From NCBI GenBank assembly GCA_020635075.1, contig JACKAM010000001.1, positions 1,302,001 through 1,366,000 on the forward strand: 64,000 nucleotides of DNA, in the 5' to 3' direction. Both the position numbers and the translations under genes were made by a program. This document shows positions 52,026 to 60,143 of this stretch, piece after piece. The DNA is from Pseudobdellovibrionaceae bacterium (GTDB taxonomy: Bacteria > Bdellovibrionota > Bdellovibrionia > Bdellovibrionales > UBA1609). Below the pieces are notes generated by a model that saw only the letters and a program-made list of their open reading frames with translations, was not told the origin of the DNA and did no database searches. Numbering within the stretch: position 1 is the stretch's first letter; each line of letters opens with the position of its first letter.

Positions 52026-53390
52026 ATGAGTCGACAAGATGGACAGGACTGTCTCCAATCTCAAAAGTATAACCTCAAATCTTTAGTTACATCTGCCCTG
52101 ACAATCATCATATCAGGCTCCCTCTTGGGCTGTGAAAGTGGTTATCAAAGCAAAGTCTCTACTGGGGAGCAGCCAAATGCTACAGGTGGCCCACCCAGTG
52201 GACCTAGTCACAAAGTTCTCTATGGCTTTACCAACTTCCTCTACGACGACACCGAGGATGCGACCGGGAATACCGAGACTAATACCTTGGGCAAAGGTCT
52301 TTCCCTAAGTCTTAGTCACTCAACTATTTACTTTCACCATGCCATCTCCTGCGTCACCTGGTTGGAGGAGTTAATGGATGCAGAGACCAACCCGGCCACT
52401 CTCGCCGAGTGGGCATCCATCAAAGCGGCCCTCGATACTTCGGGGTTTAAAGGCGCCTTAATGCTGACTCTGACTCCTACGAAAGGTAACCGCGTTGCGC
52501 TCAATAATGATTGTCAAAGTCAGGCTATGGGCAACAGCTATAGTGAGCTGGAGAAGGCTTCTCCCGGGTTCTCAGCCAAGATGATCGACGATCCCATGGT
52601 CATGGATCTTTACTATAAATATGTCGTACGCATGATTGAATATTTTGGCCCTCAGTATGTCGACCTGGGCTACAAAATGGGATTTGATTTGGCAAAAGAT
52701 CCTTACATTTGGCAACGCTACGTTGCCATTCACACCCATGTCTTTGACAAACTCAAGGTCAGCCACCCGGAAGTGCAGCTGACGTTTTCAACAAATGCCT
52801 ATGTTCTGCGATCTAAAAGCCAAGGTGGCCCGTCCCACGGAGAACTCATCAAGCCCTTTCTCGAGGATTATACGGATTTTCTGGGTGTCAGCTACTTCCC
52901 CGACTCCGGTCAAATGTCACAGGGCTTTTACACTTCGGACCCCTATGGGGACGGACGTCAAGGTTGGCTTGACATGCTCAAATATCTCCACGACCTTGCT
53001 TCCAGCTTGAACAAGACCAAACAGGTCGCAATTCTTGAGACCGGCTACTCCACCCTGCCCGTAGACCTGGCTCCCTTTTACCAAGACATGACAATAGTTG
53101 GATCGGAAATCAGTCAAAAACAATGGATTGAGGACCTGATTTCGGAGGCAAAAAAGCAAAACTACCTTTTAGTCAATTGGTCCACTGCCATCGACTATGA
53201 ACCAATCTGGAATAAGATGCCAGGAGATACGGCCAACCCCCAGGATACAAATGGCCTGATCAAACAACTGGCAATGATCAAACGTAACATGGGATTATGG
53301 AGAATTCCGATGGGATATCCAATTAGTTCATCCCTTCCGGTGGCCAGCCAAAGTTTAGAGGCCTGGGCACAAGGATGGGAGTTACGCTGA
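52026..53390 (+). CDS. Lipoprotein with glycoside-hydrolase-like (GH-A clan) TIM-barrel
   Basis: A predicted lipoprotein of 454 residues from the ATG at 52026; the frame is open upstream to 51939. The signal peptide ends in LLGC (C36). The body resembles TIM-barrel glycosidases of clan GH-A. YVDLGYKMGFD lies in the first half. VQLTFSTNAY, DFLGVSYFPDS and VAILETGYST follow in the positions of strands beta-5 to beta-7, with E in LETGYS as a candidate nucleophile. No clear acid/base NE pair was found, so activity is uncertain. It might bind or cut polysaccharide at the surface. A terminator follows. Confidence 0.7.
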   Translation: MSRQDGQDCLQSQKYNLKSLVTSALTIIISGSLLGCESGYQSKVSTGEQPNATGGPPSGPSHKVLYGFTNFLYDDTEDATGNTETNTLGKGLSLSLSHSTIYFHHAISCVTWLEELMDAETNPATLAEWASIKAALDTSGFKGALMLTLTPTKGNRVALNNDCQSQAMGNSYSELEKASPGFSAKMIDDPMVMDLYYKYVVRMIEYFGPQYVDLGYKMGFDLAKDPYIWQRYVAIHTHVFDKLKVSHPEVQLTFSTNAYVLRSKSQGGPSHGELIKPFLEDYTDFLGVSYFPDSGQMSQGFYTSDPYGDGRQGWLDMLKYLHDLASSLNKTKQVAILETGYSTLPVDLAPFYQDMTIVGSEISQKQWIEDLISEAKKQNYLLVNWSTAIDYEPIWNKMPGDTANPQDTNGLIKQLAMIKRNMGLWRIPMGYPISSSLPVASQSLEAWAQGWELR

Positions 53391-53446
53391 TTTGAATGTC
53401 AATGTCATCTGACAGAGGATGTACGGATCAATTTCTTCAAAATCCC

Positions 53447-53481
53447 AAGGCCCCGGTCTTCACTGCCGGGGCCTTTTTTTG
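53447..53481 (+). terminator. Terminator after the TIM-barrel lipoprotein gene
   Basis: A 10-bp perfect stem (aaggccccgg / ccggggcctt, 53447-53456 and 53466-53475) with a 9-base loop, followed by a T-run. Confidence 0.92.
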
Positions 53482-53627
53482 GGGTGTCACCGTTTGAGAT
53501 AAGGAACTCTCTCTTCTCTAGCCCGAGGTATCTACGACTCTGAGAGAGCAAGTCAGATGCCAGCACAACAACCGCTTGGAATTCCTCAATTCCCATTATG
53601 AATCGCCAACTTCTGGTCCCCTATGTG

Positions 53628-53663
53628 CGCCAACTTGAGTTGGCTAGCCAACTGAAATTGGCG
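53628..53663. promoter_or_regulatory. 36-bp inverted repeat upstream of the GAF/AAA activator gene
   Basis: The 18-base arms pair at 16 of 18 positions around a perfect 14-bp core, gttggctagccaac (53639-53652). The outer half-sites are cgccaa and ttggcg. Another copy of cgccaactt occurs at 53604. The repeat ends 33 bases before the ATG at 53697. It may be an operator, perhaps for autoregulation by the downstream activator. The rest of 53391-53696 holds only the terminator and no gene. Confidence 0.55.
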
Positions 53664-53696
53664 GTTGAACCAGCAATAAGCTAAACTGATCTTGAC

Positions 53697-55253
53697 ATGA
53701 ATGAAGCCAAAAAATTGCACGTATTAGCAGGTGTCGTCAGCCGATTTTTTCGCCATGAGAACCGAGAGGATCTTATCCGCGAAATATTGGAAACCGCGAT
53801 TGAAGTCACAGGTGCTGACCGAGGCAGTCTGTTTCTATCGCCAATCTCAGAAGGCAAGAGACACGCTCACGTCCTCACCACTCTGGTTGCCACTGGCTTG
53901 GACGGGAAGTCCATCACCCTGCCTGACAATAGAGGAGTGGCTGGTCACTGTTATACAACACAGACTCCGCTAATGGTCAACGATGTTAGCAAGGACGATC
54001 GCTTCTGTAAGGATGTGGACGAAACCTTTGGTTACATTACCAAGAGTCTGGCTTGTGTGCCCCTGCAGACAATGGCAGGGAAGAAGTTGGGCGCCTTGGA
54101 GATTCTTAACAAGAAACAGTCTCAGGACAAATTTGATCAAAGTGACGTTGAGGTTCTGCAGGTTCTGGGGCTTTTTGCTGCTGTTGCTCTCGAGAAAAAC
54201 CTGGAACTTCGCTCCTTAAAGGAGCAAAAGCGATTCTTGATTGAGGAAAAGCGTCAACGCTACCGCCTGATAGAGGAAGAGCAATTCCTCACTACCCAGT
54301 ACGCAGATTTAAGAGAGGTCTACCAGCAACTCCCCCACTTCGCTGCTAGTGAAAGCACGGTTTTGATTTCAGGTGAAAGCGGAACGGGCAAAGAACTCGT
54401 CGCGCACTACCTCCATCGTCACAGCCCCAGGGCTGACGGGCCTTTTGTGGCCATCAATTGCGCCGCAATTCCGGAATCCCTCTTTGAGGCCGAGCTGTTT
54501 GGGGTGGCCAAGGGGGCGGCGACGGGCACAGAGGCTCGAAAGGGCAAACTAGACATGGCAGACGGAGGTACCCTCTTCTTGGACGAGATTGGCGAATTAC
54601 CTATGGCCGTTCAGGCCAAAATTCTTCGTGCCTTGCAGGAGAAGACTATTACGCCGGTGGGCAGCCCCGACCACCCCCATGAAGTGAACTTTCGCCTGGT
54701 TGCTGCAACAAACCGTAACCTTAAGGAAATGATTGGTGAGAATACCTTCCGGGAAGATCTCTTTTACCGCTTAAGCGTCCTGAACATCACTCTACCTCCA
54801 CTCCGAGATCGGTTAGAGGACTTGCCGCTCATTTGCCAGAACATCTGCCGCCACTTGGAACAGAACCGCGGTTGGAAATCTAAGCAGCTTACTCCTCAAG
54901 CCATTAATAAACTCAAACACTATTCCTGGCCGGGCAACATCCGGGAACTGCAAAACCGCATCGAAGGTGCGTACATCCTGGCCCATAAATCTTCCCTGAT
55001 TGGCCCCGAGGCCTTCCCTGTCGAGGAAAACTATCTTCCGGAGGAAACCACACCCGTTCCCCGGGTGGGAGCCCTGGCCAACGTCATTCCCTTCGATCGC
55101 ACCTTGAGAGATGCACGAGAGGAGTTTGAGAGGCAGTTTGTCATGGAAGTCCTGAAGTCTTGCGACTTCAACAAGACCCACACCGCCCACAAGTTGGGAA
55201 TCACCCGAGAAGCCTTGCGCAAGATCCTCAAAAGATTAAATGTCGCGTCCTAA
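53697..55253 (+). CDS. GAF-domain NtrC-family AAA+ activator with altered GAFTGA loop
   Basis: A 518-residue regulator. A GAF sensor domain occupies residues about 10-168, followed by a coiled linker and an AAA+ ATPase with Walker A GESGTGKE (226-233), Walker B GTLFLDEIGE (291-300) and the sensor segments FRLVAATNRNL and FREDLFYRLSVL. The C-terminus has a Fis-type helix-turn-helix (HTAHKLGITREALRKILKRL). The loop that contacts sigma54 reads GAATGT (273-278) instead of GAFTGA, so Phe and the last Ala are lost. Such variants may not activate sigma54 promoters in the usual way. No receiver domain is present; GAF probably binds a small ligand. Confidence 0.87.
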   Translation: MNEAKKLHVLAGVVSRFFRHENREDLIREILETAIEVTGADRGSLFLSPISEGKRHAHVLTTLVATGLDGKSITLPDNRGVAGHCYTTQTPLMVNDVSKDDRFCKDVDETFGYITKSLACVPLQTMAGKKLGALEILNKKQSQDKFDQSDVEVLQVLGLFAAVALEKNLELRSLKEQKRFLIEEKRQRYRLIEEEQFLTTQYADLREVYQQLPHFAASESTVLISGESGTGKELVAHYLHRHSPRADGPFVAINCAAIPESLFEAELFGVAKGAATGTEARKGKLDMADGGTLFLDEIGELPMAVQAKILRALQEKTITPVGSPDHPHEVNFRLVAATNRNLKEMIGENTFREDLFYRLSVLNITLPPLRDRLEDLPLICQNICRHLEQNRGWKSKQLTPQAINKLKHYSWPGNIRELQNRIEGAYILAHKSSLIGPEAFPVEENYLPEETTPVPRVGALANVIPFDRTLRDAREEFERQFVMEVLKSCDFNKTHTAHKLGITREALRKILKRLNVAS

Positions 55254-55317
55254 ATCTCCTTATCCAGGGTGACCTGAATAACCCAGAATTCTTCATTTCA
55301 TATCCCCGTAGATTCGG

Positions 55318-55323
55318 TATAAT
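55318..55323 (+). promoter_or_regulatory. Possible -10 element before the permease/FG-GAP fusion gene
   Basis: A consensus TATAAT lies 27 bases before the GTG start at 55351. No good -35 is seen at 16-18 bases, only weakly TTTCAT-like sequence. Confidence 0.45.
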
Positions 55324-55350
55324 CCCCCCATAAATCTAAGGGGAGCATCT

Positions 55351-58300
55351 GTGAAAAAACGTCTTGTTTGGGGCATCATTCTTTTCTCTGGGATCGCCAT
55401 CTATTTCTGGACTCAGTCACGGTATCCAGCTTTGGGAACCAAGGCCGCCATGGGCGATCGCACAACCGCCCTTGGTATCGCCTTTGATATCATTTGGAAT
55501 TACGATGCCACGTCTCCACTTTGGCAGCGGATTCTGGCCGCCACGGGTAACTGGTGCTACACAAATTGGAAGGGTATGACCTTTGGTCTTCTCTTTGCCG
55601 CTGTGACTTTGACGATGCTGGGCCTGTTTTCCTTTCGTCGCACAAAATCCGTCTTTCTCAACTCGGTGATTGGTGTTTTTTTTGGAGCACCTTTGGGGGT
55701 GTGCGCTAACTGCGTGGCTCCCATTGCCCAGAGTCTTAAGGACAGTGGGGCTTCCACTGAAACCACCTTGGCCACTGCAATCAGTTCGCCCACCCTAAAT
55801 GTGGTTGTCTTGTCCATGGCCTTTACCCTTTTCCCTTTCCACTTTGCTCTTACTAAATTGATTCTCACATTTGTTATTCTGTTTGCTATCATTCCTGTCA
55901 TCACAAAGTACTTTTTAGCCAAATCTCCTGTTGCCCAAGATCTGTTTGATCTTCCCACGGCCATCCCTACAGAACCACTGCCCGTGATTGAGGAGTCGTG
56001 GGTCACTGCGCTCTATCATGTTCTCAAGGACAGCTTGCGCAAATTGGTTTTCGTCTCCGTGCGAACGGTTCCCTTTATGTTGTTAGCTGGATTTCTGGGG
56101 TCAGCCTTGATTGAGAGTCTCCCCTTTGATTTTTTTACCGAGGTGGAAACCACTCCTTGGTCGCTTGTCGCTATCGCACTCTTTGGCACTCTCCTCCCCG
56201 TACCCATTGCCTTTGATGTGGTCATGGCGAGCTCACTGATGAGTTCGGGCCTGCCAAGTGGTTTGACCATGACTTTGCTCTTCACATTGGGGATTTTCAG
56301 CATCTATCCTTTGATGCTGTTTTGGACCTATATTTCCCGCAAGGTGGCCCTGACCCTGTTTCTCGTTGTCGTGGCCATGGGTTCTTTGGGTGGAGCTTTT
56401 GTCCACGAGGTGGAGGTCCGGCAAACGGATCGGGCTCTCTCTCTGTATGATGCCACTCTCCTTGATCGCATTGCAGATTTTCAAAAAGATCCAAAAGAAA
56501 CCACCCGTTCAATTGTTGAAAGGGAATGCCTAGGCTCCAAAACACGCTCTTTTTCTTCCGATGTGAAAGCCAAGTGTGAGGTCGTTGGCATTCTTGAGGC
56601 AGCGATGAAGTCCGGCAAAATTGAAATTTGCCAGCTACAGCAGAAGCCAGAGGATGTGAAAGAATGCGAGTCCAAAGTTGCCTATAACTTGGCATTTGAT
56701 GATATCAGTCGCTGCGAACAGTTCCCAAATCCCAAAAGGTGCAAGAAAGAAATCTATCTTCGCTACGCCAGTGGTACCCGTGCCGTCATTTGGGAGTGTC
56801 GGGATAGCGGAGACCCGGATCTCAATGAGTATTGCAACAAGGCCATCAAGTTGTCTGCCGCAATTCGTAGTGACAACCCTAAGGAGTGTGAGGCCATCCC
56901 ACAGGAAGATGAGTGGCGGGACAACTGTTTGTTTCACAGGGCTTACGATCAAATTCGCTCCTTTTACAACCCTGACGCCATACACCTTTGTGACCTCATC
57001 AAAAACAACAAGATCAAAAGCAATTGCTACGTAAAGGTCGCCTCTACGGGGGAGCTGGACGTTCCCGGAGCAAAAGGCTGTGACTCCCTAGATCACCGGC
57101 AGGTTCGCTTGGGATGCTTAAGGCGGAAAACCATTGTCAAGGCGATGACCACCATGAATCCCTCTGAGTGCCTCGCCCACACCGATCCAGAGGTGGAAGA
57201 CGACTGCTTTGCCCTAACCAACGGTAATATCGTCGGACAGATTATTCAACGACTCAGCCTTATGGCCTCATTGGATCAATTCAAGTTAGCGGATTCCCCG
57301 GGAACCTTAGAGAAACAAGATCCAGAAGATCTGTCCCAAGAGCTGTCCGCCTTGCCTCAACTCAAAGTCGAACCTTATGCTCAAGCCGAGGGAGTCGAAG
57401 TGTCAGCCGTCCACCTCTATCCCCAGTCGACCGCTCAGAACAAACAAAAGACAGCTTTTGAGTTGGTGGATGGCAGGTCCATTGGTCTCGACAACCACCC
57501 TAACGGACTTACTCTATACATAATGTTCCCATCGGCCGGAAAGCCAATTGCCTCTGGCGATCTCAACAATGATGGCTGGCCCGACCTGGTTTTGGGTGGT
57601 TGGCATGGCCCGGAAATCTACATGAATATGGGTGGTAGTCGATTCCGCCGCCTGTTTCTAGGCATCAAAGATGACGATTTAAAGCGAATTCACTCTATAC
57701 AGGTTCTCAGCATCGGACTCGTCGATCTTAACAATGATGGCTGGTTGGATGTCTTTTTCACCACCATGGGAGGCCAGGATTTTACGATCTATAATGATAA
57801 AAATCTCTTTCGCTCAGTTGCGCTCGACCCATTTATGCCTGACGGGATTCGCGTGAACACTATTGGTACCACTTTTGGAGACATTGACCGCAATGGCCTC
57901 TTGGACGTGGTCCTAGGCAACATGTTTAGTGATGCCTACCCATTTTGGAATCCAGAATCTCGAAATGAAGTTTTCCTGCAGACAAGTCCAAACCAGTTTA
58001 AGTCTCTCGAAATAGAGGACTATTTGGGAGAAACTCTGAGCATTCTCCTTTCCGACGCTAATATGGATGGACATCTTGATCTGTTTGCTGCCAATGATTT
58101 CACCACTCCCGATTCAGTCTATTGGGGACCCTTAAGGTCGCCCCTCAAAATGTCCCACGGACCTGGCTCAGGGATTCCTATTTCTCCTCAGGCATCCATG
58201 AGCTTTGATACGGCCGATGTGAATAACGATGGCTTGCTGGATATTTTTATATCTGAAATGACTTTTGCGCCGAGCCCGGACCGGAACTACTGTGAACCCA

Positions 58301-59232
58301 TTGCTGACCGAAACGCAAAGACCGTCTGCCAAGAATTCATGCGAGGCTACAAGGCCGTCAATGACCTGGATATGCCCGGGTGTCTCGCTCTTGAAAGTGG
58401 AGAATTGCAGATTGGCTGTTCTATTGCTATCTTGATTCGGATCGCCGGAAGGATGCGCGACTCGAGTTACTGCTCCAAAATCCCTGACCAACTCTATGGC
58501 CATAAAAAACGGTGTGAGATGTTTTCACGCAATGTGAACATGGGTACACCTCCTCGGTATGAAGGAATTCCTCAAAAGACGGATTCCAATATTATGCTCG
58601 TCAACAAAGGCCAAGGGCAATTTGAGGATCAGACCAAACAAATGGGCGTTGGCTCCAGCTTTTGGGCGTGGAATGCCCGGTTCGCGGATATTGACAACGA
58701 CGGCTGGCAGGATATTTACGTGGCCAATGGGGCTAACATTATGAAGGACATCCAAAGCAATGTGCTCTTTCATAGTAAGGACGGCAAAGAGTTTCGCGAA
58801 GAGCAGCACAACATGGGCCTAGGGAATTTCCTCCACTCCTCATCCTTCACATTTGTAGATTTGGATCTGGATGGGGATCTGGATTTGGTTTCCACCGGTG
58901 CTCTCGCTCCACCTCAAGTGTTTTTTAGTCAGAGTGCCACCTATGGTGCAAATATCTCATTTACTCTCAGGGACATGAAGGGCAATCGATTTGGCATTGG
59001 CAGCAAAATCACCATCGAGTACAAAGATCCAAAGGGGCAACCGGCCAAGCAAATTCGGGAGATCAAGGCCGGAGGAGGTTACGGCTCCTTTGATGAGCCC
59101 GTGGCCTACTTCGGATTGGGCGGAACTAATATTGTCGATCGAGTAACTGTCCAATGGTCGACAGGAGAAACGACTGAGATCAACGAACAGTTCGGAGTCG
59201 GGACTCGGTATACGATCACCAGAAACCCCTGA
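55351..59232 (+). CDS. Fusion of DUF318/ArsP-type permease with Cys-rich region, FG-GAP repeats and ASPIC/UnbV domain
   Basis: A 1293-residue protein starting with GTG; GGGGAGC lies 4 bases upstream. Residues 1-360 have about nine membrane helices and resemble the COG0701 (DUF318, YraQ/ArsP) permeases: GVCANCVAPIAQSLKDSG (about 116-133) with two Cys, then SSPTLNVVVLSM, and later LLPVPIAFDVVMASSLM. A soluble region rich in Cys (about 370-660) follows. At least six FG-GAP/VCBS-type repeats carry calcium-loop motifs, such as DLNNDGWPDLVLGG near 736, DLNNDGWLDVFF near 791, DIDRNGLLDVVLGN near 844, DVNNDGLLDIF near 955 and DIDNDGWQDIYVANG near 1112. The last 85 residues match the ASPIC/UnbV domain (GNRFGIGSK ... 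VTVQWSTGETTEI). FG-GAP and ASPIC parts should be outside the cytoplasm. No such fusion is known to me. Confidence 0.82.
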   Translation: MKKRLVWGIILFSGIAIYFWTQSRYPALGTKAAMGDRTTALGIAFDIIWNYDATSPLWQRILAATGNWCYTNWKGMTFGLLFAAVTLTMLGLFSFRRTKSVFLNSVIGVFFGAPLGVCANCVAPIAQSLKDSGASTETTLATAISSPTLNVVVLSMAFTLFPFHFALTKLILTFVILFAIIPVITKYFLAKSPVAQDLFDLPTAIPTEPLPVIEESWVTALYHVLKDSLRKLVFVSVRTVPFMLLAGFLGSALIESLPFDFFTEVETTPWSLVAIALFGTLLPVPIAFDVVMASSLMSSGLPSGLTMTLLFTLGIFSIYPLMLFWTYISRKVALTLFLVVVAMGSLGGAFVHEVEVRQTDRALSLYDATLLDRIADFQKDPKETTRSIVERECLGSKTRSFSSDVKAKCEVVGILEAAMKSGKIEICQLQQKPEDVKECESKVAYNLAFDDISRCEQFPNPKRCKKEIYLRYASGTRAVIWECRDSGDPDLNEYCNKAIKLSAAIRSDNPKECEAIPQEDEWRDNCLFHRAYDQIRSFYNPDAIHLCDLIKNNKIKSNCYVKVASTGELDVPGAKGCDSLDHRQVRLGCLRRKTIVKAMTTMNPSECLAHTDPEVEDDCFALTNGNIVGQIIQRLSLMASLDQFKLADSPGTLEKQDPEDLSQELSALPQLKVEPYAQAEGVEVSAVHLYPQSTAQNKQKTAFELVDGRSIGLDNHPNGLTLYIMFPSAGKPIASGDLNNDGWPDLVLGGWHGPEIYMNMGGSRFRRLFLGIKDDDLKRIHSIQVLSIGLVDLNNDGWLDVFFTTMGGQDFTIYNDKNLFRSVALDPFMPDGIRVNTIGTTFGDIDRNGLLDVVLGNMFSDAYPFWNPESRNEVFLQTSPNQFKSLEIEDYLGETLSILLSDANMDGHLDLFAANDFTTPDSVYWGPLRSPLKMSHGPGSGIPISPQASMSFDTADVNNDGLLDIFISEMTFAPSPDRNYCEPIADRNAKTVCQEFMRGYKAVNDLDMPGCLALESGELQIGCSIAILIRIAGRMRDSSYCSKIPDQLYGHKKRCEMFSRNVNMGTPPRYEGIPQKTDSNIMLVNKGQGQFEDQTKQMGVGSSFWAWNARFADIDNDGWQDIYVANGANIMKDIQSNVLFHSKDGKEFREEQHNMGLGNFLHSSSFTFVDLDLDGDLDLVSTGALAPPQVFFSQSATYGANISFTLRDMKGNRFGIGSKITIEYKDPKGQPAKQIREIKAGGGYGSFDEPVAYFGLGGTNIVDRVTVQWSTGETTEINEQFGVGTRYTITRNP

Positions 59233-59237
59233 CATAC

Positions 59238-60143
59238 TTAGGGAACGGTCACCCGCAGGGCCTGTTTGAGAACACGGAAATAAACCCCGGTTGTCCCATA
59301 GACCTCACCGTCGAACTCCACTTCCATGGGTTTTCTGGTTTTTATCTCCACTTGATCCGAGTAAAAAGCTTCCACCTCAGGCACAGCCTCCAGACCTCCG
59401 CGATATAATTTTGGCAAGTGTCGTAGAAGTTCTTTTGCATTCACTTCAGGAATGAGGCGAACATCAAAAGAACCTCGATCTGGAAATTCATGGCGACCAA
59501 ATTTCATCCCGCCACCGGCGAAGCGCCCTAGAGCCAGAGTCGCAGCTAATAGCTCCCCATCCCACTCAAAATCTGTAGCCTTGATTTCTGTACGAACCGG
59601 CTCCCGGCGAATCATTTCCCGCAAAGTCGGCCATACGTAGGCCAGTTGGCGAGGCAACCATTTGGGATTTTGTCCCTTAAGCCTCGCCACCCGAGCATTA
59701 AATCCCACGCTTCCTACGTTGATGAAATAACGGGGCTCATAATCCGGCTCAAGAAACTCAATACGTCCGATATCCACATTGGTCACATGTCCTGACTCCA
59801 CCCAATTCCACCAGTCATGGCGTTCATAGGTGCGGGCCAGGGTACGAAAGTAATCACAGCCGGTACCCAGTTTGGTGACGGTAAGTGAGGCCTCAGAGTT
59901 GATTTGATTGCCACTTGAGTCCCAAAAACCATTGACCACGGAATTTAGAGTGCCGTCCCCGCCCAAGACGACCACTTGTTCGCCACCAGCACGAAGAAAC
60001 TCCCTCACCTGATCGCGAGAGTCAATCCAGGAGGCCGGCGCCACAACCCGTCCCCAGCGGTGAAGATGATCGGCAAGTTTTTGCCGAGTCCCAAGAGAGC
60101 CCAGTCGCCCGGAGGCGGTGTTGAGAATCACCAGGCGCTTCAC
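59238..60143 (-). CDS. Diacylglycerol kinase family lipid kinase (YegS/DagK-like)
   Basis: A 301-residue lipid kinase. The nucleotide motif GGDGTLNSVVNG (61-72) and a later GTGCDYFRTL are diagnostic of the DAGK catalytic domain, and the C-terminal beta-domain ends in EVEFDGEVYG. The family phosphorylates lipids such as diacylglycerol, ceramide or sphingosine-like bases. The GTG start overlaps the TGA of the upstream flavoprotein gene (GTGA), so the two are translationally coupled. Together they suggest synthesis or modification of ether or sphingoid-type lipids. The precise substrate is unknown. Confidence 0.88.
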   Translation of the reverse strand: MKRLVILNTASGRLGSLGTRQKLADHLHRWGRVVAPASWIDSRDQVREFLRAGGEQVVVLGGDGTLNSVVNGFWDSSGNQINSEASLTVTKLGTGCDYFRTLARTYERHDWWNWVESGHVTNVDIGRIEFLEPDYEPRYFINVGSVGFNARVARLKGQNPKWLPRQLAYVWPTLREMIRREPVRTEIKATDFEWDGELLAATLALGRFAGGGMKFGRHEFPDRGSFDVRLIPEVNAKELLRHLPKLYRGGLEAVPEVEAFYSDQVEIKTRKPMEVEFDGEVYGTTGVYFRVLKQALRVTVP

